Source: Piscinibacter sp943370595
Lineage (GTDB): Bacteria; Pseudomonadota; Gammaproteobacteria; Burkholderiales; Burkholderiaceae_C
Length of the DNA stretch: 64,000 bases
NCBI GenBank assembly: GCA_943370595.1
Contig: CALRRO020000002.1
Span: 62,001 to 126,000, forward strand
Direction: 5' to 3'
The number at the start of each line of letters is the position of its first letter. The stretch's first letter is position 1. A program made the translations under genes and the position numbers. Shown piece after piece: positions 53,149-64,000 of this stretch. Below the pieces are notes generated by a model. The model saw only the letters and a program-made list of their open reading frames with translations. It searched no databases and had not been told where the DNA came from.

Positions 53149-54252
53149 ATGTACGCGCCCCTTCAGAACGACAGCTTCCTGCGCGCCTGCCTGCGCCAGC
53201 CCACCGAGCACACCCCCGTGTGGCTGATGCGCCAGGCCGGCCGCTACCTGGCCGAGTACCGCGAGACGCGCGCGAAGGCCGGCAGTTTCATGGGCCTGGC
53301 GACCAACACGCAGTTCGCCACCGACGTGACCCTGCAGCCGCTCGACCGCTACGCGCTGGACGCGGCCATCCTGTTCAGCGACATCCTCACCGTGCCCGAC
53401 GCGATGGGCCTGGGCCTGAGTTTCGCGCTCGGCGAAGGCCCGAAGTTCGCCCATGCCGTGCGCGAGGAAGCCGACGTCGCGAAGCTGGCCGTGCCCGACA
53501 TGGACAAGCTGCGCTACGTGTTCGACGCGGTCACCTCGATCCGCAAGGCGCTGAACGGCCGCGTGCCGTTGATCGGCTTCTCGGGCAGCCCGTGGACGCT
53601 GGCCTGCTACATGGTCGAGGGCGCCGGCTCCGACGACTACCGGCTGGTCAAGTCCATGCTGTACCGCCGGCCCGACCTGATGCACCGCATCCTCGAGATC
53701 AACGCCGACGCGGTGGCGCTGTACCTGAATGCCCAGATCGAAGCCGGCGCGCAGGTGGTGATGGTGTTCGACAGCTGGGGCGGCGTGCTGGCCGATGGCG
53801 CCTTCCAGCAGTTCAGCCTCGCCTACACCCGCCGTGTGCTGAAGCAGCTCAAGCGCGAGCATGCCGGCGTGCGCATTCCGCACATCGTCTTCACCAAGGG
53901 CGGTGGGCTGTGGATCGAGGAGATCGCCGCCGCCATCGACGGCGTCGGCCCCGACGTTGTCGGGCTGGACTGGACGATGAACCTGGCGCAGGCTCGCCAG
54001 CGCACCGGCGACCGCGTGGCGCTGCAGGGCAACCTCGACCCCAACGTGCTGTTCGCCGACCCGGCGCAGATCCGCGCCGAGGCGACCAAGGTGCTGGAGA
54101 GCTTCGGCTCCCCGCGCAGCGCGCAGGGCACCTACGGCGGCCACATCTTCAACCTCGGCCACGGCATCAGCCAGCACACGCCGCCGGAATCGGTGTCGGT
54201 GCTGGTCGACACCGTGCACGAGGTGTCGCGGCGCATCCGCGCTGTGGGCTGA
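53149..54252 (+). CDS. hemE: Uroporphyrinogen decarboxylase
   Basis: A 367-residue enzyme of haem synthesis: it turns uroporphyrinogen III into coproporphyrinogen III. Diagnostic motifs are WLMRQAGRYLAEYR, with the essential Arg, FSDILTVPDAMG, GFSGSPWTLACYM and YGGHIFNLGHGI. There is no Shine-Dalgarno site before the ATG, and a GATAAT box (53137-53142) lies only six bases upstream, so the mRNA may be leaderless. It is divergent from cysK by 48 bases and is followed by the 323-base lower-GC spacer before priA. Haem demand is plain from the cytochrome cluster. Confidence 0.95.
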   Translation: MYAPLQNDSFLRACLRQPTEHTPVWLMRQAGRYLAEYRETRAKAGSFMGLATNTQFATDVTLQPLDRYALDAAILFSDILTVPDAMGLGLSFALGEGPKFAHAVREEADVAKLAVPDMDKLRYVFDAVTSIRKALNGRVPLIGFSGSPWTLACYMVEGAGSDDYRLVKSMLYRRPDLMHRILEINADAVALYLNAQIEAGAQVVMVFDSWGGVLADGAFQQFSLAYTRRVLKQLKREHAGVRIPHIVFTKGGGLWIEEIAAAIDGVGPDVVGLDWTMNLAQARQRTGDRVALQGNLDPNVLFADPAQIRAEATKVLESFGSPRSAQGTYGGHIFNLGHGISQHTPPESVSVLVDTVHEVSRRIRAVG

Positions 54253-54575
54253 GCCTGCGCACGCCCGCGCGGCGCACGCCGGGTGAGTGAGTGCTCAGGG
54301 CTTGACTTATCCCCAAAAATGGCTTCGGGCTCCGTGTGCCGGCGACGTGCTGCGGCGCGTCATCCATTTTCACGCGAGATGACGCAAGTCATTGATTTCA
54401 TTCATTGTTCGTTGCTGCCGCGAAAGTGGGCAGGGCAGCGCGATGCTTGGTGGATCAAGGATTTAGCGCGTTTTTGGGCAGGTTCTGCACAAAGTTATCC
54501 ACAGCCGGCGTGGAAGCTGGCAAAAGCCTCGTCAAATCATCGACTTGGCGGCGCTCTTTCAGCTTCGACTGAACA
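54253..54575. other. Lower-GC intergenic region with DnaA-box-like sites
   Basis: The 323-base spacer between hemE and priA is visibly richer in A/T than the genes around it (for example around 54381-54400 and 54465-54500). It holds an exact DnaA-box sequence TTATCCACA (54495-54503) and a one-off TTATCCCCA (54307-54315), both on the plus strand. I see no open reading frame, no tRNA and no clear terminator. Promoters for priA should lie here but I could not fix one. Confidence 0.55.
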
Positions 54576-56666
<2,091 letters not shown>

Positions 56667-56676
56667 GCGGGGCCGG

Positions 56677-57372
56677 TCAGCGGCGCCGCGCTGCTGCTGG
56701 CTTCGGCGGCTTCGGCGGCTTCGGCGGCTTCGGCGGCTTCGACGGCTTCGGCGACATCGGCCGCGACACGTCGGCCAGCAGCAGCGTCGCGCGCACCAGT
56801 TCCTCCACCGCCTCGCCGAGATCGGCCGGCGGTTCGAGCGACTCGATCTCTTCCAGCAGGTCGTCCGCGTCCTCGAGATCGTCGGCGTCGAGGTGGCGGT
56901 ACAGCAGGGCCAGGGGTTCGCGCAGTCGCTGCGCGTCCAGCGCCATCAGCGCAGGGAAGAACTCCATCGCGGTGGCGAAGCCGGCCACCCAGGCGTAGAC
57001 GGCCTCGCTCGGCGTCGCCTGCTCGTCGAGCTCGAACACCCAGGGGTCGAACCACTGGCGCGACTCGATCGCGGCATCGAGCTCGGCGTGGCGCCGGCGC
57101 ACCAGGGCGTGCAGCGGCTTGGCGTCGAACCTGGCCGGCAATGCCCGGCCATCGGCGTCGGTGACGTGGAGCAGCCACTGCGCTTCGGGCACCCGCCGCG
57201 GCTGCAACAACACGCCACAAAGGAAACCATCGAGCATGCTCGGATCGAGTGCTTCGAGGGGCGCCGGCACCGCGTCGAGCAGGGTCTGCAGCGTTGCCAG
57301 ATCCTGTTCCGTGAGTGCTTGCTGTGGCGCCTGCCGAGGGGCCGTGGCGCGCGGTTGTCGATGCGTGACCAT
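56677..57372 (-). CDS. UPF0149/YecA-like protein with Lys-Pro-Pro tail
   Basis: A 231-residue soluble protein. The core has the UPF0149 signature MLDGFLCGVLLQPRRVP and SEAVYAWVAGFATAMEFFP. A SEC-C zinc tail, present in YecA, is missing. Instead the last 30 residues are PKPSKPPKPPKPPKPPKP-type repeats encoded by six 9-base units (56701-56754). The function of UPF0149 is unknown. The tail could mediate protein contacts. The ATG at 57372 was taken because upstream frames have no ribosome site. Confidence 0.8.
   Translation of the reverse strand: MVTHRQPRATAPRQAPQQALTEQDLATLQTLLDAVPAPLEALDPSMLDGFLCGVLLQPRRVPEAQWLLHVTDADGRALPARFDAKPLHALVRRRHAELDAAIESRQWFDPWVFELDEQATPSEAVYAWVAGFATAMEFFPALMALDAQRLREPLALLYRHLDADDLEDADDLLEEIESLEPPADLGEAVEELVRATLLLADVSRPMSPKPSKPPKPPKPPKPPKPAAARRR
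56701..56754. repeat. 9-base tandem repeat encoding a KPP tail
   Basis: Six adjacent units of cttcggcgg; the first four are exact (56701-56736) and the last two have one change each. They code for Pro-Pro-Lys steps at the C-terminus of the UPF0149 protein on the minus strand. Exact short repeats of this type can change copy number by slippage. Confidence 0.85.
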
Positions 57373-57552
57373 GCGGCATTGTGCGATGTCGATTGGCCCA
57401 TGAAATGCCTGTGCACTTCGCACACTTGCGCTTTGACATCGTTCCCTCGTATTGGGGATGGCCCACGACATGCCTCGACCCTAGAGTCCAACGCATAGCT
57501 GTCACACGGGATCTGTCACAGATCGCGCGCTCAAAGGTCCACAACGCCCGCC

Positions 57553-57670
57553 GCTCAGGAGTCACCTCCTGAGCTCACCGACAGGGCGAGAGACTGGCAC
57601 CGCACCCAACGACGTCCTTACTTGAGGACTTGACACAGCCCACTCGCTCGCGCGGGTGGGCTCTTTTTTT
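57553..57670 (+). ncRNA. Candidate structured small RNA or mmsA leader
   Basis: The 340-base gap before mmsA has no gene but three strong hairpins in a row: GCTCAGGAG/CTCCTGAGC (57553-57574, TCAC loop), GTCCT/AGGAC (57614-57629) and the terminator at 57637-57670. Between the first two lies a single-stranded stretch, 57575-57613. This could be a free small RNA or an attenuated leader of mmsA, which starts 43 bases after the terminator. I matched it to no known riboswitch. The promoter is not clear; TTGACA at 57433-57438 has no good -10 partner. Confidence 0.4.
57637..57670 (+). terminator. Strong intrinsic terminator upstream of mmsA
   Basis: An 11-base stem: AGCCCAC (57637-57643) pairs with GTGGGCT (57656-57662), extended by TCGC/GCGG with one G-U pair, a TCGC loop, and seven T at 57664-57670. 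It is transcribed towards mmsA, so it ends an RNA that begins in the gap, either a small RNA or a regulated leader. Confidence 0.85.
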
Positions 57671-57712
57671 GGCCATGCCCGACAATGGCGGTCTCATCGA
57701 CAGGAGACACGC

Positions 57713-59233
<1,521 letters not shown>

Positions 59234-59249
59234 CACGGCCGGCCCCGGC

Positions 59250-59702
59250 TCAGTCCGAGGCCTTGGTCGTGTTCCAGTCGATGCGCTGCGTGGCGGTGCC
59301 GACGCTCACGCTGCGCCGCTCGACCGCGCCGTCGAAACTGGCCTCGATGGTGTAGCGCCCCGGCGGCAGCTTCATCATCAGGTACGGGCCGGCGTCGGCG
59401 ATGCTCAGCATTTCCTCGGCACCGCGCCTGACCGTCACTCGATCGGCCACCCCGTACTCGCCGCCGCGGCCGCTGAAGATCAGCTGCAGCGAGAACTCGC
59501 GGGCACGCGACTTCATGTAGTCGGCCTCTTCCAGGCCGGCACCGCCGTTCAGGTAGGCCACCGCCCCGGCCTGCTCGAGACGAGGCAGGGCCGTGCTCAC
59601 CGGCGGCACGAGGACGGTTGCCAGGTCCGCTTCGGGTAGCGGCGCAGCGGTGGCGACAACCGCTCCGGACAACGCAAGCGCGACGGCAATGAGTGCTTTC
59701 AT
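59250..59702 (-). CDS. Secreted beta-sandwich protein of unknown function
   Basis: A 150-residue protein with a signal peptide (cleavage near ATAAPL, residue 20). The C-terminal half (LMMKLPPGRYTIEASFDGAVERRSVSVG, spanning about 109-136) reads like a carboxypeptidase-regulatory-type beta-sandwich. The rest is unfamiliar. An ATG at 59702 was taken; an in-frame start nine codons earlier would spoil the signal peptide. It is a single gene, convergent with mmsA. Confidence 0.7.
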   Translation of the reverse strand: MKALIAVALALSGAVVATAAPLPEADLATVLVPPVSTALPRLEQAGAVAYLNGGAGLEEADYMKSRAREFSLQLIFSGRGGEYGVADRVTVRRGAEEMLSIADAGPYLMMKLPPGRYTIEASFDGAVERRSVSVGTATQRIDWNTTKASD

Positions 59703-59840
59703 GGGTTTCTCCGCTGCGTCGTTGAACATGCAGTCACTGTAGAAAGCAGGGCGGGCTGCGTCTGTCGGCCGGCCCCGTCACCTCGTGTAGGACGAGGCCC
59801 ACACGCTCTCTCGAACGCATCACCTCACGGAAGGCTGCCC

Positions 59841-60311
59841 ATGAACCCGTTTCCACCCGCTCCCGCCCTGCTGCCGATGACCCGCATCCGCTGCGAGGTC
59901 GGCGCGCTCGTCAGCCTGGGCGCGTCGCCCACCGGCGAGCGACGCTATGTGCCGCTGGGCGGCGGCACGGCCAGCGGCCCGGAGCTCAACGGCACGCTGG
60001 TCGAGGGCGGCGTCGACTGGCAGGTGGCTCGCAGCGACGGCGTGCTCGAGATCGCCGCGCACTACGTGATCCGCACCGACGACGGCGCGCTGGTCGAGGT
60101 GCGCAGCGACGGCCTGCGCCATGGCCCGGCCGAGGTGATGCAGCGCCTGGCGAAGGGCGAAGCCGTACCGCGCGAGGCCTACTTCTTTCGCACGCTGATG
60201 CGCTTCACCACCGGCGCGCCGGACTGGGCGCACCTGAACAAGGTGATGGCGATCGCCGTCGGTCAGCGCGAGGCGCGCGCCGTGCTGCTGGACGTCTACC
60301 GCCTCGCCTGA
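59841..60311 (+). CDS. DUF3237 family protein
   Basis: A 156-residue soluble protein. Motifs VPLGGGTASGPELNGTLVEGG, ending near residue 57, WQVARSDGVLEIAAHYVIRTDDG (59-81) and FRTLMRFTTGAPDWAHLNKVMAIAVGQRE (118-146) match DUF3237 (UPF0311). The fold is a small beta-barrel with no known enzyme activity. A GGAAGG-type site precedes the ATG. It is convergent with phoX, ten bases apart. Confidence 0.88.
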   Translation: MNPFPPAPALLPMTRIRCEVGALVSLGASPTGERRYVPLGGGTASGPELNGTLVEGGVDWQVARSDGVLEIAAHYVIRTDDGALVEVRSDGLRHGPAEVMQRLAKGEAVPREAYFFRTLMRFTTGAPDWAHLNKVMAIAVGQREARAVLLDVYRLA

Positions 60312-60321
60312 GCCGGCGCGC

Positions 60322-62226
60322 TCAGGTACCGATCACGCCGCCGTCGAGGCGGCGGATCACCACCGTCGCCGAGCGCGGCCGGCCGCCATAGGGCCACTTC
60401 GAGAACTTGGCCGGCTCGGCCGGGTCGCTGCGGTCGCTTGGCGTCTCGCCCGGGTGCTGCACGTTGATGAACATCGTGCGCAGGTCGGGCGTCATCGCCG
60501 CGCCGGTGATCTCGCAGTTCACCGGGCCGGTGAGGAAGCGGCGGATCTCGCCGCTGCTGCGGTCGCAGGCCAGCATCTGGTTGTTGCCGATTCGCGCCAT
60601 CTCGCCCTGGTTCATCTGCGTCGCATGCGCGTCGGTCTGGATCCACAGCACGCCGCGCGCGTCGAGCATCAGGCCGTCGGGGCAGGCGAAGATGTCGCCC
60701 TGGATGTTGCCCTTGGCCTCGGGCCGTGCATTGGCCGGGTCGCCGGCCAGCACCAGGTGGTTCCAGCGCATCGCCGTGCCGTCGAAGTCGCCGTCCTCGG
60801 TCCAGCGGATGATCTGGCCCATCACGTTGTTGGCGCGCGGGTTGGCGGCGTCGACGCCGGGCATGTCCTTGGCACCGCGCGCGCTGTTGTTGGTCAGCGT
60901 GCAATAGACCTCGCGGCGGTTCTGGTCGATGGCCAGCCACTCGGGCCGGTCCATCTTCGTCGCGCCGAGCAGGTCGCTCGCCTGCCGTGCGCGGATCAGC
61001 ACGGCGCCCTGGTCGGCGAAGCCGTTGGCCGCGGTCAGCGGGCCCTGGCCGTGCACCAGGGGCAGCCAGCGGCCACTGCCGTCGGCATCGAAGCGCGCCA
61101 CGTACAGCGTGCCGTGGTCGAGCAGTTCGCGGTTGGCCTTCGCGCCACCGAGCGCGATGCGGTCGCGGCTGACGAACTTGTAGATGTACTCGAAGCGCGC
61201 GTCCTCGCCCGAGTAGACGACGGCGCGGCCGTCCTTCGTCACCGCGACCCAGGCGCCCTCGTGCGCAGCCCGGCCGAGCGCGGTGCGCTTGACCGGCGTC
61301 GCGGTCGGGTCCAGCGGGTCGATCTCGACCACCCAGCCGAAGCGGTGGAATTCGTTGGGGTGCTTGCGCGCGTCGAAGCGTTCGTCGTGCTCGCCCCAAC
61401 GATAGAAGCCGGTCTTGCGCAGGCCCCAACGCTTCTGGTCGGCATCGGGCGTGTCGCCGCCGTCGAAGTAGTAGGCCCAGTTCTCCTCGCCGGACAGGTA
61501 GGTGCCCCAGGGTGTCATGCCGCTGGCGCAGTTGTTCAACGTGCCCAGCACGGTGCGGCCGTCGGGGTCGGCGGCGGTCTTCATCAGCGCATGGCCGGCG
61601 GCCGGCCCCTGCACGGTGAACGGCGTGTAGGCGGTGAAGCGGCGGGCATAGCGCGAGGGGCGCACCATCTGCCAGCGCCCCGCCTTCAGCTCGACCTCGA
61701 TGACCGCCACGCCGTGCGCGGCCTGCGCCTTGCGGACCTTCTCGGCACTCCAGGTCTTCAGACCGTCGGTGTGCAACAGGCCGTCGTCGGTGTACTCGTG
61801 GTTCATCGCCAGCAGGCCGCGGGTGCTGCTGCCGTCCAGCGGGTAGAAGTGGATGCCGTCGTGGTGCATGCCCATCTGCAGCGCCTGGTCGGCGGCGCTG
61901 TTGCTGGCGTCCTCGCGCCAGGCCGGCATGGCGCCGGGCACGCCGACCGGGTCGCCCCAGGCGGCGATGGCCTCGGCCACGTAACCCTCGGGCACCGCCA
62001 GCGTGTCGGCCGTGCTGACCGGAATGCCCTTGAAGCCGATCAGCGGCCCGCTGCCGGCGTTGCCGGCGCCGCTGGCGCAGCCCGACAGCCACGGCCCCAG
62101 CACGCCGCCGGCCAGTGCCGCGACCCCGCCCCGCACCCAGACCCGCCGCGCCGGGTCGGACACCTCGTGGATGCTCGGGTTCGCCGACCGGTTGCTGTCT
62201 TCCATCGTCTCGAAATCTTTGGCCAT
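60322..62226 (-). CDS. PhoX-family phosphatase, probably Tat-exported
   Basis: A 634-residue protein of the PhoX type (calcium/iron-dependent alkaline phosphatase). Near the start a twin-arginine segment (DPARRVWVRGGVAALAGG, residues 24-41) followed by LSGCAS suggests Tat export and possibly a lipoprotein. Core motifs include LLAMNHEYTDDGL, GTLNNCASGMTPWGTYLSGEEN (about 228-249), EGAWVAVTKDGR and NPRANNVMGQIIRWTE. PhoX releases phosphate from organic esters. The ATG at 62226 has a perfect AGGAG site. No Pho box is certain in the 139 bases upstream. Confidence 0.88.
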   Translation of the reverse strand: MAKDFETMEDSNRSANPSIHEVSDPARRVWVRGGVAALAGGVLGPWLSGCASGAGNAGSGPLIGFKGIPVSTADTLAVPEGYVAEAIAAWGDPVGVPGAMPAWREDASNSAADQALQMGMHHDGIHFYPLDGSSTRGLLAMNHEYTDDGLLHTDGLKTWSAEKVRKAQAAHGVAVIEVELKAGRWQMVRPSRYARRFTAYTPFTVQGPAAGHALMKTAADPDGRTVLGTLNNCASGMTPWGTYLSGEENWAYYFDGGDTPDADQKRWGLRKTGFYRWGEHDERFDARKHPNEFHRFGWVVEIDPLDPTATPVKRTALGRAAHEGAWVAVTKDGRAVVYSGEDARFEYIYKFVSRDRIALGGAKANRELLDHGTLYVARFDADGSGRWLPLVHGQGPLTAANGFADQGAVLIRARQASDLLGATKMDRPEWLAIDQNRREVYCTLTNNSARGAKDMPGVDAANPRANNVMGQIIRWTEDGDFDGTAMRWNHLVLAGDPANARPEAKGNIQGDIFACPDGLMLDARGVLWIQTDAHATQMNQGEMARIGNNQMLACDRSSGEIRRFLTGPVNCEITGAAMTPDLRTMFINVQHPGETPSDRSDPAEPAKFSKWPYGGRPRSATVVIRRLDGGVIGT

Positions 62227-62365
62227 GGGCGGCTCCTGCTGAATCCGTGCGGAGTTTCGCAGACGCCGTCTCGCCATCGCCACGGCGGCTTGCACTGATG
62301 ACGAAGCGCCAGACCGCCGTCATGCTTGGCGGCAATCTCGCGGTATGGTGCAAGCTGCATAAGTC

Positions 62366-63982
62366 ATGACAACCCCCCTCTCATCCGATGATCCGCTGCT
62401 GCGCGCGCGGCAGGCACGCAAGTCGAGCGACTTGATCGCCGGCCGCGAGGCCGCCGGCGCCGCCTGGCAAGCCGCCGCCCAGGCCGGCGACCGGGCCGCG
62501 CAGGTCGAGGCGGGCTGGCTGCTGTGCTTCTTCCTGTACCGCGTCGGCGCCCTGGCCGAACTGCTGTCGCAGGGCGCTGCGACGCTGGCACTGATCACCG
62601 CCGAAGATGCACCGACCTACCGCGTCGAGCTGCTGCGCTGGCTGGCCTTCGGCGCCTGCGACCTGGGCGTCTTCGATGTCGCGCTGCAGCGCGCCCACGA
62701 GGCCTGCGAGCTGGCGCGCACGCTCGGCCCGGCCGACCAGGCGATGGCGCTCAACACGCTGGCCGGCGCGCTGGAGCGCCTGGGCGACCCGTGGCAGGCC
62801 GAGCGGCTGATGAACGAGGCCCTGCCGCTGGCGCGCAGCGCCGGCGAAACCTATCCGCTGCTGGTGACGCTGAACAACCTCGGCGCCATCACCATCGGCG
62901 CCTTCTACCTGCTGCGCGACGGCGACGCCGCCGACGAAGCGCTGGCCGCGCTGCAGCGCTCGCGTGCCGCCTCGCAGGAGGCCCTGGACCTGACGCACCT
63001 GCTGCCCGACCCGGCCTTCCCGGTGTTCGTCGAGGGCAATCTCGGCGAGGCGCTGGTGCACCTGGGCGAACTGGAAGAGGCCGATCAACGCCTCTCGCGC
63101 GCGCTCGCGCGCGGCCAGGCGCTGGGTGCGCAGGCGCAGGTCTGGCGCATCCGCTGCTCGATGGGCGAGGCGTTGCTGGCACGCGGCCGCCACGCCGAGG
63201 CGAAGGCCGCGCTGTCGGCGCTGCTCGACGAACTGCGCGCCGCGGACCCTCTGGCCACGCTCTTCCGCGTCCACCACGCGCTGCACCGGGCCTGCCGCGC
63301 GCTGGGCGAACACGCCCGCGCTCTCGATCATCTCGAGGCCTACCTGCGCATCGAGCGCCAGCGTGCCACCAGCCAGCTGCGTGCCCAGTCGCGCCTGTTC
63401 GTGACGCGCGTCGAGGCCGAGCAGTCACGCCTGCAGGCCGAACGGGCGCGCCTGGAAGCGCAGATCGCGCACACCCGCGCCGCCGAGTTCGAGGCCCATG
63501 CGCTGCGCGACCAGCTCACCGGCCTGGCCAACCGGCGCCACCTCGACATGCAGCTGCCGCTGCTGCTGGGCCAGGCCGAGCAGCGCGAGCAGCCGCTGAC
63601 GCTGGCGCTGGTCGACGTCGACCTGTTCAAGTCCGTCAACGACCGCTTCGGCCACGCCGTTGGCGACCGCGTGCTCGCCGCGCTGGCGCAGATGCTGCGC
63701 GAGAACACGCGCGGCTCCGACCTGATCGCGCGCATCGGCGGCGAGGAGTTCCTGCTGGTGCTGCCCGATGCGCCGCCGGCCGATGCGCTGGAGGTCTGCG
63801 AGCGCTTGCGCGCCCGCGTCGCGGCGCATGACTGGGGCCAGCTGGCACCCGGCCTGACGGTCACGCTGAGCCTGGGTCTGGCCCACGCGCCCTGCTACGC
63901 GCCTCAGCGCCTCTTCGAGCGCGCCGACGCGGCGATGTACCGCGCCAAGCACCTGGGCCGCAACCGCGTCGAGACGGCCTGA
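62366..63982 (+). CDS. TPR-type sensor diguanylate cyclase (GGDEF)
   Basis: A 538-residue soluble protein. Residues 1-340 form helical TPR-like repeats (for example ALNTLAGALERLGDPWQAE and AQVWRIRCSMGEALLARGRH). A coiled coil (about 340-375, SRLQAERARLEAQIAHTRA) links them to a C-terminal GGDEF domain: DQLTGLANRRHL, LVDVDLFKSVNDRFGH, and the intact active-site loop IGGEEF. It should make c-di-GMP under control of protein-protein contacts in the TPR part. It is a single gene, divergent from phoX. Confidence 0.9.
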   Translation: MTTPLSSDDPLLRARQARKSSDLIAGREAAGAAWQAAAQAGDRAAQVEAGWLLCFFLYRVGALAELLSQGAATLALITAEDAPTYRVELLRWLAFGACDLGVFDVALQRAHEACELARTLGPADQAMALNTLAGALERLGDPWQAERLMNEALPLARSAGETYPLLVTLNNLGAITIGAFYLLRDGDAADEALAALQRSRAASQEALDLTHLLPDPAFPVFVEGNLGEALVHLGELEEADQRLSRALARGQALGAQAQVWRIRCSMGEALLARGRHAEAKAALSALLDELRAADPLATLFRVHHALHRACRALGEHARALDHLEAYLRIERQRATSQLRAQSRLFVTRVEAEQSRLQAERARLEAQIAHTRAAEFEAHALRDQLTGLANRRHLDMQLPLLLGQAEQREQPLTLALVDVDLFKSVNDRFGHAVGDRVLAALAQMLRENTRGSDLIARIGGEEFLLVLPDAPPADALEVCERLRARVAAHDWGQLAPGLTVTLSLGLAHAPCYAPQRLFERADAAMYRAKHLGRNRVETA

Positions 63983-64000
63983 GCGTCAATCACGGTCAGC

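Noticed and set aside
54253..54575. Chromosomal replication origin
   Set aside because: Only one exact and one near DnaA box, and none of dnaA, dnaN, rpmH or parAB is adjacent.
57553..57670. Glycine riboswitch or signal-recognition-particle RNA
   Set aside because: The diagnostic core sequences of these RNAs are not present; only generic hairpins and a terminator can be defended.

Overview
The window is high-GC DNA with dense, largely operonic bacterial genes. Gene content (hemE-priA, a phasin with PhaR-type operators, CreBC, MetY, MmsA, many GGDEF/AraC regulators, DUF3014/DUF3297/DUF6502/DUF5666 families) points to a betaproteobacterium of order Burkholderiales, most like the Rubrivivax/Leptothrix/Methylibium/Ideonella group. 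That placement is an inference from gene families. I see no rRNA, no convincing tRNA, no insertion sequence, no phage and no CRISPR.

Layout. 1-2.8 kb: the tail of a glycerol-type ABC uptake operon (permease end, DUF2160 membrane protein, periplasmic binding protein) closed by a terminator. 2.8-9.4 kb: HD-GYP protein, RlpA-type lipoprotein, a very large membrane M48 metallopeptidase with a repeat-rich tail, and a small cytochrome c. 9.5-16 kb: AraC regulator with a DMT exporter, a DUF3014 protein, two tandem methyltransferases divergent from an OsmC-AraC pair, and DUF3297. 16.4-21.8 kb: DsbA/G-like lipoprotein, a MalT-like LuxR giant, and a LemA-TPM-TPM operon. 21.9-26.1 kb: MetY, a Rossmann-type protein and an S9 peptidase.

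26.1-30.8 kb: a four-gene overlapping operon with a VIT/vWA protein carrying a PEP-CTERM tail, its exosortase, an EpsI-like protein and a GT51 transglycosylase. This looks like a one-substrate protein-sorting system. 31-37.4 kb: two copies of a DUF6502-DUF5666 gene pair in convergent orientation, enclosing a free-standing OmpR-type winged helix, a small secreted protein and an orphan ParA. 37.5-46.7 kb: a five-gene electron-transfer cluster with a b-type membrane cytochrome, a 24-haem and a 28/29-haem cytochrome, an outer-membrane beta-barrel and a membrane-anchored Fe-S flavoprotein. It is probably a trans-envelope conduit to extracellular redox partners. A TGGGA-N5/6-TCCCA palindrome occurs in front of both DUF6502 genes and in front of this cluster, which suggests that DUF6502 proteins are its regulators.

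46.7-64 kb: small hypotheticals, phasin under a double PhaR-type operator, a tandem-GGDEF protein, cysK-creB-creC, hemE, a lower-GC spacer with DnaA-box-like sites, priA, UPF0149, a candidate small RNA with a strong terminator, mmsA, a secreted protein, DUF3237, PhoX, and a TPR-GGDEF diguanylate cyclase. Two copies of a nested palindromic intergenic element lie at about 0.3 and 16.2 kb.
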